Below are positions 16,782 to 25,030 of a stretch of 64,000 nt of DNA, piece after piece. A program made the translations under genes and the position numbers. The stretch is from Eubacterium barkeri (GTDB lineage: Bacteria > Bacillota > Clostridia > Eubacteriales > Eubacteriaceae): NCBI RefSeq assembly GCF_900107125.1, contig NZ_FNOU01000012.1, forward strand, positions 19,695 through 83,694. The letters are read 5' to 3'. Under the pieces are notes generated by a model. The model was not told the DNA's origin and did not search any database. It worked only from the letters and a program-made list of their open reading frames with translations. Within the stretch, counting starts at the first letter, position 1. Each line of letters starts with the position of its first letter.

Positions 16782-17726
16782 TTATTTTTCCAGCAATGCC
16801 ATAGCGGTTTCCTCATTGGTAAATAAAACATTGACCAGCTTAAGAGAAAGTGCTGCGTGGATGATATCCCTCTTTTTTACCCCTTCTGCAATACCGATGC
16901 TGGTTCGGGCATTACTGCTGGCATCAAAGATATTGGCCCGGATAAGTTTTTTTGTGGCTCCAATGGCAATGGGTCTGCCTTCTACATCAAAATATTGTAG
17001 TCCAATATCCCCCATAACCCGGCGGCTGCGCAGCTCTTCAATTTCTTCTGCTGTAAAAATTTCGTATTGGGGCATGGTTGAGGATTCGAAGGTGCCCATC
17101 CCCAACAATAGGATATCAGCGTGTTCGGCCTCACACAAAAGCTGACGGGTCTGGGGATTGGCCATCAGGGTTTCGAATTCTTCCTCCGAGCTGCAAACCG
17201 CAGGGGCATGGATGACCTCTGCCACGGCACCCAGGGTTTTAGCCAGACGGATACTGCTCAGATTGGGCAGGAAATCCAATGAGTTTCCAAAACTCCCTGC
17301 CAGGGGCAAGATCTTTACCCTTGGAAAACTCAGTGATTCGGTGGCTGAAATCAGCCGGGTGACCCCAGTTCCCCACCCCACTCCCACCACATCCTCAGGT
17401 CGAAGTTCAGATATGAAATAATTGGCTGCGGCTAAAGCTAAATCATCTTTCATGGGTGAATCGTTTTTTATGACGCCCACATGCTTAACACGATACTTCT
17501 GCATCAAGCTGTTTTCCAAAGCGGTGTTTTCCGTAAAGGGAACCAGTACCTCGATTTTCACGATACCGGCTTCCTCTGCCCGGGTCAGTAACTTGGAGAC
17601 CCAGGGACGGGAGATTCCCAACTTTTTGGCAATTTCATTTTGGGACATTTTTTCTTTATAGTACAACGTTGCAATGAGAACCATTTTATTAAACATTGAT
17701 TCCGTCGAATCGTTTTTTTTCGCCAT
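16782..17726 (-). CDS. SorC/DeoR-family sugar-responsive transcriptional regulator
   Basis: A protein of 314 residues. The N-terminal helix-turn-helix (MSQNEIAKKLGISRPWVSKLL, about residues 30-50) is followed by the SorC effector domain (PF04198 type) with the GVGWGTGV phosphosugar-loop and GDIGLQYFD elements. The start is the ATG at 17726, preceded by GAAGGA; the upstream frame to 17744 has no ribosome site. SorC regulators bind a phosphorylated sugar and repress or activate a neighbouring catabolic operon. This one is divergent from the five-gene FGGY-kinase operon, with palindromic sites in between, and most likely controls it in response to a kinase product. Confidence 0.9.
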   Translation of the reverse strand: MAKKNDSTESMFNKMVLIATLYYKEKMSQNEIAKKLGISRPWVSKLLTRAEEAGIVKIEVLVPFTENTALENSLMQKYRVKHVGVIKNDSPMKDDLALAAANYFISELRPEDVVGVGWGTGVTRLISATESLSFPRVKILPLAGSFGNSLDFLPNLSSIRLAKTLGAVAEVIHAPAVCSSEEEFETLMANPQTRQLLCEAEHADILLLGMGTFESSTMPQYEIFTAEEIEELRSRRVMGDIGLQYFDVEGRPIAIGATKKLIRANIFDASSNARTSIGIAEGVKKRDIIHAALSLKLVNVLFTNEETAMALLEK

Positions 17727-17819
17727 TTCTTGTCCTTCTTTCATTTAGGCACATTTGTTACTAGATTATACGTGATTATTAACGAAAATGTCAAGAATAA
17801 TTGAATTTTCAAAAAAATA

Positions 17820-17883
17820 TTGACACACATATGTTCCCGTTGTATGATGACTATAACGTACGTTACTGTAAGGCACATATGTG
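17820..17883 (+). promoter_or_regulatory. Promoter with paired operator-like palindromes for the sugar operon
   Basis: TTGACA (17820-17825), 17-nt spacer, TATGAT (17843-17848). The spacer contains ACATATGT (17827-17834). A second, longer copy CACATATGTG lies at 17874-17883, about 48 bp downstream centre to centre. Between them TAACGTACGTTA (17854-17865) is a perfect 12-bp palindrome. This arrangement suits a repressing tetrameric SorC-type regulator encoded divergently. Confidence 0.65.
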
Positions 17884-17918
17884 TCTTATCAATTGCGAGA
17901 TCATTGAAAGGGGTAATG

Positions 17919-19460
17919 ATGATGAAACAATTAGAGTGTGTATTAGGGGTCGATATGGGAACCGGGGGAGCCCGGGTTGGAATTTTTGATTTAAAGGGGA
18001 ATCCTATTGTTTTTTGTGAGGAGCCTTATGCTCTTTACACCCCCGCCTCGGGACTAGCGGAACAAGATCCCAATGAATGGTGGGATGCCATCTGTAAGGC
18101 ATCTAAAGCCGCCATTGCAGAAAGTGGCATTGATCCGGCTTACATCCGGGGGATGAGCGTGGATACCACTTGCTGTACAGTGCTTTTATCTAAAGACGAT
18201 ATGGTCCCGCTCCGGCCTGCCATTATGTGGATGGATATCCGTGCGGCCAAACAAGCCAAACGGATGTACGAAACCGGTCACGATGCTCTGAAATACAATG
18301 GCTACGGCATGGTTTCCGCAGAATGTCTGCCTGCCAAAGCCCTTTGGCTCAAGGAAAATGAACCAGAGGTGTACAATACAGCCACACGTTTCTATGAATG
18401 TACGGATTGGCTCATTCACCGCCTCACCGGGGAATATACCGCCAGCATCAACTGTGCATCCTGTCGTTGGTACTACAACGCAGAAGAAGGGGGCTATCCC
18501 GTCGATTTCTATAACACCATCGGCCTGGAGGATTTGGTGGAAAAACTGCCATCCCGAGTCATGGCCATGGGGGACCTCGTCGGCGGCCTGACACCAGAAG
18601 CCGCAGAGGCCATGGGGCTGGTCCCTGGGATTCCGGTGGGTGAAGGCGGTGCCGATGCCTTTGTCGGTGTCATTGGACTCAATGCTGTCCAGCCGGGTAA
18701 ACTCACCTTAATCACCGGCTCCTCCCACCTGCACATTGCGCAGTTTAAGGAAGCCATCCACAGTAAGGGCATTTGGGGTTCCTATCCCGATGCCATCGTC
18801 AATGGGCTTCAGATGGTCGAGGGAGGACAGACGTCCACCGGTTCCATCGTCAACTGGGTGAAAGAACAGCTTTGCGGCAATTACAAGGCCCAGGCGGCTG
18901 AGGAAGGTGTGAGCGTCTATGACATCCTGAATCGGGAGGCAGAAAAGCTGCCCATTGGCTCCGATGGTATCATTGCTCTGGATTTCTTCCAGGGGAATCG
19001 GACACCCTATGTGGATGCGGATATCCGGGGAATGTTCTATGGCCTGTCCTTAGGTCACACCCCGGCCCATATGTATCGGGCCATCATTGAAAGCATCTGC
19101 TACGGTACCGAAGTCATTATGGATTCCTTCAAGGAAGCAGGCTTCGTCCCCGAGGGCATCGTCATTTCAGGTGGGGCCGTTAAGAGTCCCTTCTGGCTCC
19201 AAACCCATGCGGATGTATCCAATGTGCCCATTATCGTTCCAAAGGTAACGGAAGGGCCCTGTCTGGGTTCTGCTATCCTGGGCGCTGTGGCTGGGGGCAT
19301 CTATCCGGATATCCAGACGGCTGCTGAATCCATGACCACGGTGGACTACATCGTTGAACCCAGTCAGGAGCGCCACGATGCCTATACCTTCTACTATGAA
19401 AAGTACAAGGAATTTTATCCCCTGGCCAAGGACTGGATGCACGCAGTGACCACCCATTAG
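17919..19460 (+). CDS. FGGY-family carbohydrate kinase
   Basis: A protein of about 513 residues of the FGGY sugar-kinase family: an N-terminal DMGTGGARVGIFD phosphate loop, an IMWMDIRA sugar-side motif, and a C-terminal FGGY ATPase domain with SGGAVKSPFW. It phosphorylates a ketose or polyol with ATP, in the way of xylulokinase or fuculokinase. Three successive ATGs (17916, 17919, 17922) follow the ribosome site AAAGGGG; spacing favours the second or third. It is the first gene of an operon with RPE-like, TPI-like and class II aldolase genes. The substrate is not evident: the gene set suits a ketose whose phosphate is epimerised and then split by an aldolase. Confidence 0.9.
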   Translation: MMKQLECVLGVDMGTGGARVGIFDLKGNPIVFCEEPYALYTPASGLAEQDPNEWWDAICKASKAAIAESGIDPAYIRGMSVDTTCCTVLLSKDDMVPLRPAIMWMDIRAAKQAKRMYETGHDALKYNGYGMVSAECLPAKALWLKENEPEVYNTATRFYECTDWLIHRLTGEYTASINCASCRWYYNAEEGGYPVDFYNTIGLEDLVEKLPSRVMAMGDLVGGLTPEAAEAMGLVPGIPVGEGGADAFVGVIGLNAVQPGKLTLITGSSHLHIAQFKEAIHSKGIWGSYPDAIVNGLQMVEGGQTSTGSIVNWVKEQLCGNYKAQAAEEGVSVYDILNREAEKLPIGSDGIIALDFFQGNRTPYVDADIRGMFYGLSLGHTPAHMYRAIIESICYGTEVIMDSFKEAGFVPEGIVISGGAVKSPFWLQTHADVSNVPIIVPKVTEGPCLGSAILGAVAGGIYPDIQTAAESMTTVDYIVEPSQERHDAYTFYYEKYKEFYPLAKDWMHAVTTH

Positions 19461-19491
19461 GGGTCACCCATTCAAATCATGAGGAGTTCAT

Positions 19492-20139
19492 ATGGCACGC
19501 GTATCTGCTTCAATTTTAGCCTGTGACCAAACCCGCCTGGGCGCTCAAGTCGCCCAGGCCGAGGCCGCAGGAATTGACTATCTCCACGTTGATATCATGG
19601 ATGGATATTACGTGGCCAATGTGGCCTTCGGCCCACAAACCGTCCGGGATTTACACCAAGTCTGTCCCCTGCCCATTTCGGTTCATTTCGAAGTGGCCCA
19701 CCCGGATATTTATTTCCCGATCTTTGCAGATGTCGGGGCAGAGGTCATCACCTTCCAATTGGATGCCTGCCCCAATCCATTGCACTTATTGGCGGAAATC
19801 AGAAAACTCGGTATTAAGGCGGGGATTGGCATCGGGCCGTCCTACGGACTGGAGCGCCTGCCCTACCTGCTGCCCCATATAGACTGGCTTGTCCTGATGA
19901 GCGGTGAGCCAGGCTATGGCGGCCAAAAGCTGGATGAATCCATTTATGGGAAGCTTGCTGAGGCTAAAGCACTGATGGCTACATGTGGACACACCGTTCC
20001 CATCAGTGTGGACGGCGGTGTCAATGACCAAAACGGTGCGGACCTCGTCCGGGCCGGTGCGGATATCCTCATTGCCGGAAGCTACCTCTTCGGAGGGGAA
20101 TCCATCCCGGATCGGGTCAGCCAATTAAAAGAATTATAA
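19492..20139 (+). CDS. Ribulose-phosphate 3-epimerase-family protein
   Basis: A (beta/alpha)8-barrel protein of 215 residues. Family motifs are present: SASILACD at the N-terminus, HVDIMDG with metal-binding His and Asp, PGYGGQ, and SVDGGVN with the second catalytic Asp. The metal-binding histidine of strand 3 is in VHFE where true RPE has a hydrophobic VHLM, suggesting a changed substrate pocket such as in allulose- or other ketose-phosphate epimerases. The ribosome site is GAGGAG. It follows the kinase by 31 nt and probably epimerises the phosphorylated sugar at carbon 3. Confidence 0.85.
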   Translation: MARVSASILACDQTRLGAQVAQAEAAGIDYLHVDIMDGYYVANVAFGPQTVRDLHQVCPLPISVHFEVAHPDIYFPIFADVGAEVITFQLDACPNPLHLLAEIRKLGIKAGIGIGPSYGLERLPYLLPHIDWLVLMSGEPGYGGQKLDESIYGKLAEAKALMATCGHTVPISVDGGVNDQNGADLVRAGADILIAGSYLFGGESIPDRVSQLKEL

Positions 20140-20184
20140 CGGTTTAAAGTATTCAAAAAAGTATTAGAAAGTTGGAGGTTGGTT

Positions 20185-20889
20185 GTGGAAACTGGACATA
20201 ATGTATTTTTAGTCGTTAATCCCAAATCGTATCTATATGGAGAAGAAGCACTGGCGCTGGCTGTCGCCGCGGATGAAATTGCAAAAGAGACGGGCATTGA
20301 GCTGTATTTTACCTGCCCCTATGCCGATATCCGCCAGATTCGGGAAAAAACATCCCATATCATCGTCACGGCCCAGCACATGGACCCTTTGACACCCGGT
20401 CGTGGGATGGGCCATGTTTTGCCGGATTCCTTAAAGGCAGCTGGTGCCGATGCGGTGTTCCTCAACCATGCCGAAAATCCACTGACCATCAGTGCCTTGT
20501 ACAAAACCATTCTTCGGGCCAAAGAACTGAAGATGACCACCATCGTTTGTGGAGATTCCGTCGTAGAGGCCTTGGCACTGGCCCAACTTGGTCCGGATAT
20601 CCTGCTGGCTGAACCCACCGATCTTATCGGAACGGGCCAGGTCGCTGGGGATGATTACATCCTGGATACCGTTTCTAAAATCCGGGCCATTGATAAAAAC
20701 ATTGGGATTATGATTGCCTCAGGGATCACCACCGCAGAGGATGTGTACAATGTTGTCCGTCTGGGTGCCGACGGCACTGGCGGTACCAGTGGTATCCTCA
20801 GCGCACCAGACCCCGTTAAGCGGATTCGGGAAATGGCGGTTGCCATTTTACAGGCAGAAAAAGACAGAAAGACAGAAGGAGAAGCGTAA
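20185..20889 (+). CDS. Triosephosphate isomerase-like protein (archaeal-like form)
   Basis: A protein of 234 residues starting at GTG 20185, with TTGGAGG six nt upstream. It has the TIM-barrel isomerase catalytic set: Asn and Lys in VNPKSY, the histidine loop as LNHAENP, the catalytic Glu in LAEPTDLIGTGQ, and the phosphate loop GTGGTSG. The short length and LNHAE/AEPTDLIGTG forms resemble archaeal TPIs and the divergent TPI-like enzymes found in polyol operons, for example erythrulose-phosphate isomerase. It is therefore either a dedicated DHAP/GAP isomerase for the operon or an isomerase of a four-carbon phosphate. Confidence 0.82.
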   Translation: METGHNVFLVVNPKSYLYGEEALALAVAADEIAKETGIELYFTCPYADIRQIREKTSHIIVTAQHMDPLTPGRGMGHVLPDSLKAAGADAVFLNHAENPLTISALYKTILRAKELKMTTIVCGDSVVEALALAQLGPDILLAEPTDLIGTGQVAGDDYILDTVSKIRAIDKNIGIMIASGITTAEDVYNVVRLGADGTGGTSGILSAPDPVKRIREMAVAILQAEKDRKTEGEA

Positions 20890-20891
20890 AA

Positions 20892-21728
20892 ATGTTAGTC
20901 AATTCAAAAGAAATCCTCAACGATGCAAAAAAAGGCGGCTACGCCGTACCCGCCCCTGATTTTCTGGACCTCGATATGGCCCGGACCTTCGTCCAAACCG
21001 CTGAGGCGGAAGGCAAACCCGTGATCTTATCCTTTGCCCAGGCACATCAGGATGTCATTTCCCTGGAAGAAGCCGCGGTCATCGGGAAACTGGTGGGTGA
21101 AGCGGTCTCCGTTCCTGTGGTTCTTCATCTTGATCATGGCCAGGATTTAGAATTTTTGGAACGGGCCATGGACTTAGGCTTCACCTCGGTCATGATTGAT
21201 GCGTCCTCCAAACCCTTCGAGGAAAATGTGGCCATCACCAAGGCAGTCGTTGCACTGGCCCATCCCCGGGGAATCACTGTGGAAGCAGAAATTGGCCATG
21301 TGGGCCAGGGAGATGCCTTTGGCGGTGGTGCTGAAGGCCAAAAGAGCGATTCCATTTACACCTCTGTTGCGGAAGCGGTTGCCTTTGTGGAACAAACCGA
21401 TGTGGATTCTCTGGCGGTTTCCATTGGGACCTGCCACGGCCTCTATGCTGGTAATACCACTCCGGTCCTCAACTTTGAACGGCTCAAGGAACTGGCCGCT
21501 GCCGTTCCGGTGCCATTAGTCCTCCACGGCAGCTCTGGTTCCGGGGATGATAATATCCACCGCTGTGCCACTGAGGGCATTGCCAAAATCAATATCTTTA
21601 CCGACTTCCTCGTCGGTGCGACCAAAGAAATCCACGCCCAGGGCGCTGATGATTTCCTGGCCATGAAGCGCGCCGCCAATACCGGAATGGCTGCCGTTTT
21701 AAAACACAATTTCGATAATTTCATTTAA
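20892..21728 (+). CDS. Class II (zinc) ketose-bisphosphate aldolase
   Basis: A protein of 278 residues, the normal length of FbaA/GatY/KbaY-type aldolases. Zinc ligands and catalytic residues are visible: HLDHGQD, VEAEIGHVG, GTCHGLY and HGSSGSGD, with KINIFTD forming the phosphate loop. It splits a ketose phosphate into DHAP and an aldehyde. It starts 3 nt after the TPI-like gene, so the two are coupled; the product DHAP would be handled by that isomerase. Whether the substrate is tagatose-, fructose- or a 1-phosphate sugar cannot be decided. Confidence 0.9.
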   Translation: MLVNSKEILNDAKKGGYAVPAPDFLDLDMARTFVQTAEAEGKPVILSFAQAHQDVISLEEAAVIGKLVGEAVSVPVVLHLDHGQDLEFLERAMDLGFTSVMIDASSKPFEENVAITKAVVALAHPRGITVEAEIGHVGQGDAFGGGAEGQKSDSIYTSVAEAVAFVEQTDVDSLAVSIGTCHGLYAGNTTPVLNFERLKELAAAVPVPLVLHGSSGSGDDNIHRCATEGIAKINIFTDFLVGATKEIHAQGADDFLAMKRAANTGMAAVLKHNFDNFI

Positions 21729-21738
21729 GGAGCCATTT

Positions 21739-22263
21739 ATGACCGTTTATAAAGAAACCATCCAGCTTGAATCCCACGGCGGCACCCCCAGCTTTATCAA
21801 TATTACTGACAGTGTTCGGACTGCCATTAAAAATAGCGGGGTCCAGAACGGAACCTGTACCGTCATTTCCCCCCACACCACCTGCTCCGTCTTCTTTGAA
21901 GAATTTGTCCACGACTTCACCGAGGACGGGACCACGGAATTCCTCCAGGCTGATTTAAATGATGCCCTCAAGAAGATTATCCCCGACGAGGTGGAACTGG
22001 GCCAATACCGCTACCCTGGGGACAAGCATTTTGAAGATGTCTTTACCTGGCCGGATTGGGAATCCTGGATTCCCGGTGGGGATAAAACCCAGCTTCTCAA
22101 CTGCGACGCCCACTTAAAATCCACACTCCTGGGCTCCAGCGCTATTTTCGAAGTCGATGAAGGCCAGTTAGGCGTCGGCAAAACCGGCTATGTCTACTTT
22201 GTGGATTTCGACCGCACCCGGGCCCGTTCCCGTAAATGTAAGATTATCGTCATGGGCGAATAA
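21739..22263 (+). CDS. YjbQ/UPF0047 family protein
   Basis: A protein of 174 residues of the YjbQ (UPF0047) family, longer than the usual 130-140. The conserved core SPHTTCSVFFEEF, the histidines in GDKHFEDVF and CDAHLKSTLLGSS, and the closing FVDFDRTRARSRK are visible. Members were reported to have weak thiamine-phosphate synthase activity, but the true reaction is unclear. It is the last gene of the sugar operon, 10 nt after the aldolase, with GGAG as ribosome site, so it probably acts on a small phosphorylated or aldehyde intermediate of the same pathway. That is inference. Confidence 0.85.
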   Translation: MTVYKETIQLESHGGTPSFINITDSVRTAIKNSGVQNGTCTVISPHTTCSVFFEEFVHDFTEDGTTEFLQADLNDALKKIIPDEVELGQYRYPGDKHFEDVFTWPDWESWIPGGDKTQLLNCDAHLKSTLLGSSAIFEVDEGQLGVGKTGYVYFVDFDRTRARSRKCKIIVMGE

Positions 22264-22269
22264 GCCCAT

Positions 22270-22319
22270 AACCCCCGAGCCTTTGAATGAAATTCGGTAA
22301 AGGTTTCGGGGGTTCTTTG
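22270..22319 (+). terminator. Terminator of the sugar operon
   Basis: AACCCCCGA (22270-22278) pairs with TCGGGGGTT near 22306-22314, extended inward by CCTTT/AAAGG, and is followed by CTTTG. It lies directly after the YjbQ gene. Confidence 0.8.
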
Positions 22320-22332
22320 TGCAAAGAATCCA

Positions 22333-22380
22333 TTGACCTTCCCCCGGGGTCCCTCTATAATGGTGTTAAAACCATTATAG
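22333..22380 (+). promoter_or_regulatory. Promoter with palindromic operator over the -10 box
   Basis: TTGACC (22333-22338), 17-nt spacer, TATAAT (22356-22361). CTATAATGGT (22355-22364) and ACCATTATAG (22371-22380) form a perfect 10-bp inverted repeat with a 6-nt spacer that covers the -10 box and the start point. A dimeric repressor bound here would block transcription of the ABC ATPase gene. The regulator is not encoded next to it. Confidence 0.7.
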
Positions 22381-22402
22381 AAACCCGGAGGTATCTTTAT
22401 TT

Positions 22403-23248
22403 ATGATTAGTGTACGAAACCTCTTTTACAGTCCCAGCCCAGAGCCTTTTATTGAAGATGTCAGCTTTTCCGTCCACCGTGGTGAATGCTTTGGTCTCCT
22501 GGGGCCGGCCTATTCAGGTAAAACCACTCTCCTTAAAATCCTCACTGGGCTGCTGCCAGAATTTCAAGGCTCTGCTTCCATCGCCGGAATGGACTGCCGC
22601 CATGCCAGAGCCGCCCATCCTGGTGCCATCGGCGTCTGCTTTTCCTTTTCCACCCTTTATGACGAGCTTACGGTCCTGGAAAATCTACGGCTTTTTGCGC
22701 CGCCCATCCCCAAGGCATCCCGAAGCATTGAGGAGCTTTTGTCCACTGTCGGTCTGGCCCATAATGCCGAAAAGCCTGTTTCAGAATACTCTCCAGGAAT
22801 GAAGGCCCGACTCAATTTTATTAAGACCCTGCTCAGCGACCCACCGCTCCTTCTATTGGATGAGCCCACCATGGGTCTGGACTCCACCCAAAGCCAAATG
22901 ATGAAGGAGCTGATCCTTAAGGAAAAGGCCCGGGGAAAAACAATCCTCTTAGCCACTAGCAGTATCCAGGATGCCACCGATCTGTGTGATCGGGTGGCCT
23001 TTATAGTGAATGGTAAGATCTGCACCATGGATGCCCCGCAGAACCTTATTTTCTCCCGGGGCGGCATCCGGATTACCTATACCTGGTACGACCATGGCAA
23101 AAAACAAATGACCCGTCCCATTTCTGCCTTTCTTGAAGACAACACCCTTAAACAGCTCATCCTGGAGAACCGCCTTCAATCCATCCACAGCCATCAGCCT
23201 ACCCTTGAAGATATTTTTATGGATATTACGGGTAGCGGATTGGGGTAA
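22403..23248 (+). CDS. ABC transporter ATP-binding protein (orphan)
   Basis: A protein of 281 residues with a complete ABC ATPase domain: Walker A GPAYSGKTT, a signature that is degenerate as EYSPGMKARL (as in many ABC-2 type exporters), Walker B LLLLDEPTMGLD, and a C-terminal extension of about 70 residues ending in TLEDIFMDITG, which is typical of ABC-2/DrrA-like ATPases. A GGAGG site precedes the ATG. No permease gene is adjacent: the next gene is an oxidoreductase with its own promoter region. It may partner a distant ABC-2 permease. A self-complementary operator lies over the promoter. Confidence 0.9.
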   Translation: MISVRNLFYSPSPEPFIEDVSFSVHRGECFGLLGPAYSGKTTLLKILTGLLPEFQGSASIAGMDCRHARAAHPGAIGVCFSFSTLYDELTVLENLRLFAPPIPKASRSIEELLSTVGLAHNAEKPVSEYSPGMKARLNFIKTLLSDPPLLLLDEPTMGLDSTQSQMMKELILKEKARGKTILLATSSIQDATDLCDRVAFIVNGKICTMDAPQNLIFSRGGIRITYTWYDHGKKQMTRPISAFLEDNTLKQLILENRLQSIHSHQPTLEDIFMDITGSGLG

Positions 23249-23271
23249 GGTTCTTACCTCAACCCTTTTTT
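23241..23271 (+). terminator. Terminator after the ABC ATPase gene
   Basis: GGTAAG (23244-23249) and CTTACC (23253-23258) form a short stem overlapping the stop codon, followed by TCAACCC and six T residues. Confidence 0.6.
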
Positions 23272-23346
23272 CTTGATGACCATCATAATCTTTAACATCT
23301 TTGCCTTTCTCTGTTATACTATAAAAAAACTATTGGAGGACCTCCC

Positions 23347-24354
23347 ATGATCAACATCGCCACCATCGGCACCAATTTTATTGTGGATTGGTTTATTTCA
23401 GCAATCCAGACCATCCCATCCTTACATTATCACACCGTCTACTCCCGGAATCCCGAAACGGCCTTGGCCTTTAAAGAAAAACATGGTGCCCAGGCTATCG
23501 AAACCGACCTCCTAGCCCTGGCCCAAAACCCAGAGATTGATGGGGTTTATATCGCCAGCCCCAATAGCTGTCATTACGAACAAGCCCTTCTCATGCTAAG
23601 CCATGGCAAGCATGTACTGTGTGAGAAAACCATCACCACCAATGCGGCCCAGCTCGCCCGGCTAATCACCCTGGCGGAGGAGCAGCACCTTGTCCTCATG
23701 GAAGGGATGCGCGCCCTCTTTACCCCTGGTTTTCAAAAAATGACCGCGGCCCTGCCCCGTCTGGGAACCATTCGCCGGGTCAGTTTCCAGTATTGTCAAT
23801 ACTCCTCCCGCTATGATAATTTTAAAAAAGGCATTGTTGAAAATGCCTTTAACCCTGCCTTATCGAACGGTGCGTTAATGGATATTGGGGTGTACTGCGT
23901 CCATCCCCTGGTCAAGCTCTTTGGTGCACCTCAAAAAATTGTCGCTGAGGGGATCCTCCTCAAAAACGGTGTGGACGGTGCGGGTACCATCCTGGCATCC
24001 TACGACGGCATGGAAGCCGAGTTAACCTATTCTAAAATTACTGATGGCCATATCCCCAGCCAAATTCAAGGAGAGGATGGAACCCTTTTGCTAACGGCCA
24101 TCAACCGCCCCCTGGACCTTAAGCTCATTCCCCGCCAAGGTGCCCCCGAATCCCTTTTCAGTGCCACACCTGGCCAGGGCCGGGATCTGGATATGGTGGG
24201 TCAGGTGACCGAATGGGTACGACTCATTGAAGCGGGCCATACTGGTGCCTGCCATAATCAATACTCTCTGATGAGTCTGGAGATTATGGATGAAGCCCGG
24301 CGACAGATGGGGCTGATCTTTCCAGATGATGACAATCCTTCCCAGATTCTTTAA
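23347..24354 (+). CDS. Gfo/Idh/MocA-family NAD(P)-dependent oxidoreductase
   Basis: A protein of 335 residues with an N-terminal Rossmann domain (IATIGTNFIV, then YIASPNSCHYEQ) and the family CEKT loop (usually EKP), followed by the alpha/beta C-terminal domain with MDIGVYCVHPLVKLFG. Such enzymes oxidise or reduce sugars, dihydrodiols or inositols with a nicotinamide cofactor. TTGGAGGA precedes the ATG. The glycine-rich nucleotide motif is degenerate (GTNFIV instead of GxGxxA), as in a known subgroup of Firmicute members. It stands alone; its stop codon overlaps that of the convergent gene. The substrate is unknown. Confidence 0.88.
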   Translation: MINIATIGTNFIVDWFISAIQTIPSLHYHTVYSRNPETALAFKEKHGAQAIETDLLALAQNPEIDGVYIASPNSCHYEQALLMLSHGKHVLCEKTITTNAAQLARLITLAEEQHLVLMEGMRALFTPGFQKMTAALPRLGTIRRVSFQYCQYSSRYDNFKKGIVENAFNPALSNGALMDIGVYCVHPLVKLFGAPQKIVAEGILLKNGVDGAGTILASYDGMEAELTYSKITDGHIPSQIQGEDGTLLLTAINRPLDLKLIPRQGAPESLFSATPGQGRDLDMVGQVTEWVRLIEAGHTGACHNQYSLMSLEIMDEARRQMGLIFPDDDNPSQIL

Positions 24355-24809
24355 AGGGCAACGCCTATTTTTTCCTGGGAAAAGTGGATGTTTTCCATAC
24401 TGCCGCTAATATCCAGGGCTGAGAACACCTGGTTTGCCATTTTTCCCTTTACCTGGAAATTGCTGTGGAACAATAGCCCTTCTTCCGGCCAGAGCGTCCC
24501 AATATAATGCCCGGGAAAGGATACAATCCGAGGCCGAATTATGGCTCTAAAATCATTAAACCGCAGGTGTATGGAGGCACTGATACTATGAAGGGGGCTT
24601 CCCGTTTTATTAATAAGCAGGCCAGTGATTTTCAACTGACGCATTACTTGGCGATATTCCCCCTTTATAAAGATAAAATGAATCCGTCCATCGGTCAGCA
24701 GTGCCCCTTGCCCTTTCAAAATTCGCTCTGCTTGATTTAATTCCTGTTGAATTCCCGGCTCATCCCACTGCTCCTCGAGCATCCTTGGGATCCGAATATG
24801 AATGGCCAT
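24351..24809 (-). CDS. Protein of unknown function, beta-rich
   Basis: A protein of 152 residues with AAGGAG right before the ATG at 24809. The middle part (LKITGLLINKTGSPLHSISA followed by HLRFNDF) looks like a beta-sandwich with a conserved-looking asparagine, which faintly resembles SLAP-type domains of Firmicutes. No signal peptide or membrane segment is visible, so it is probably cytoplasmic. It is monocistronic; its end overlaps the stop of the convergent Gfo/Idh gene. I cannot assign a function. Confidence 0.6.
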   Translation of the reverse strand: MAIHIRIPRMLEEQWDEPGIQQELNQAERILKGQGALLTDGRIHFIFIKGEYRQVMRQLKITGLLINKTGSPLHSISASIHLRFNDFRAIIRPRIVSFPGHYIGTLWPEEGLLFHSNFQVKGKMANQVFSALDISGSMENIHFSQEKIGVAL

Positions 24810-24949
24810 TCTCCTTCCCCCACCTTCGATTTACTCGCCAAATGCGATTCAATAGCTTCGCTTTAAACTTCCTTAATTATATCCTTACTCCCATTCTGGC
24901 ATCAATCCCCAGTTCTTCGCACGGGTGTTCCAATTCATCCGGTGCATCA

Positions 24950-24997
24950 TACAAAATACCCCCAATGATCTAAAATGATCATTGAGGGTATTTTGTA
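24950..24997. terminator. Strong bidirectional terminator
   Basis: A near-perfect stem of about 20 bp with one C-A mismatch: TACAAAATACCC and CAATGATC pair with GATCATTG and GGGTATTTTGTA around TAAAAT. It lies downstream of the SHIRT-domain gene on the minus strand. The rest of 24810-24949 carries the promoter of the 152-residue gene and no other frame of note. Confidence 0.75.
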
Positions 24998-25030
24998 GCG
25001 ATTGAAGGCATCACCTCTATTAACTGACGA

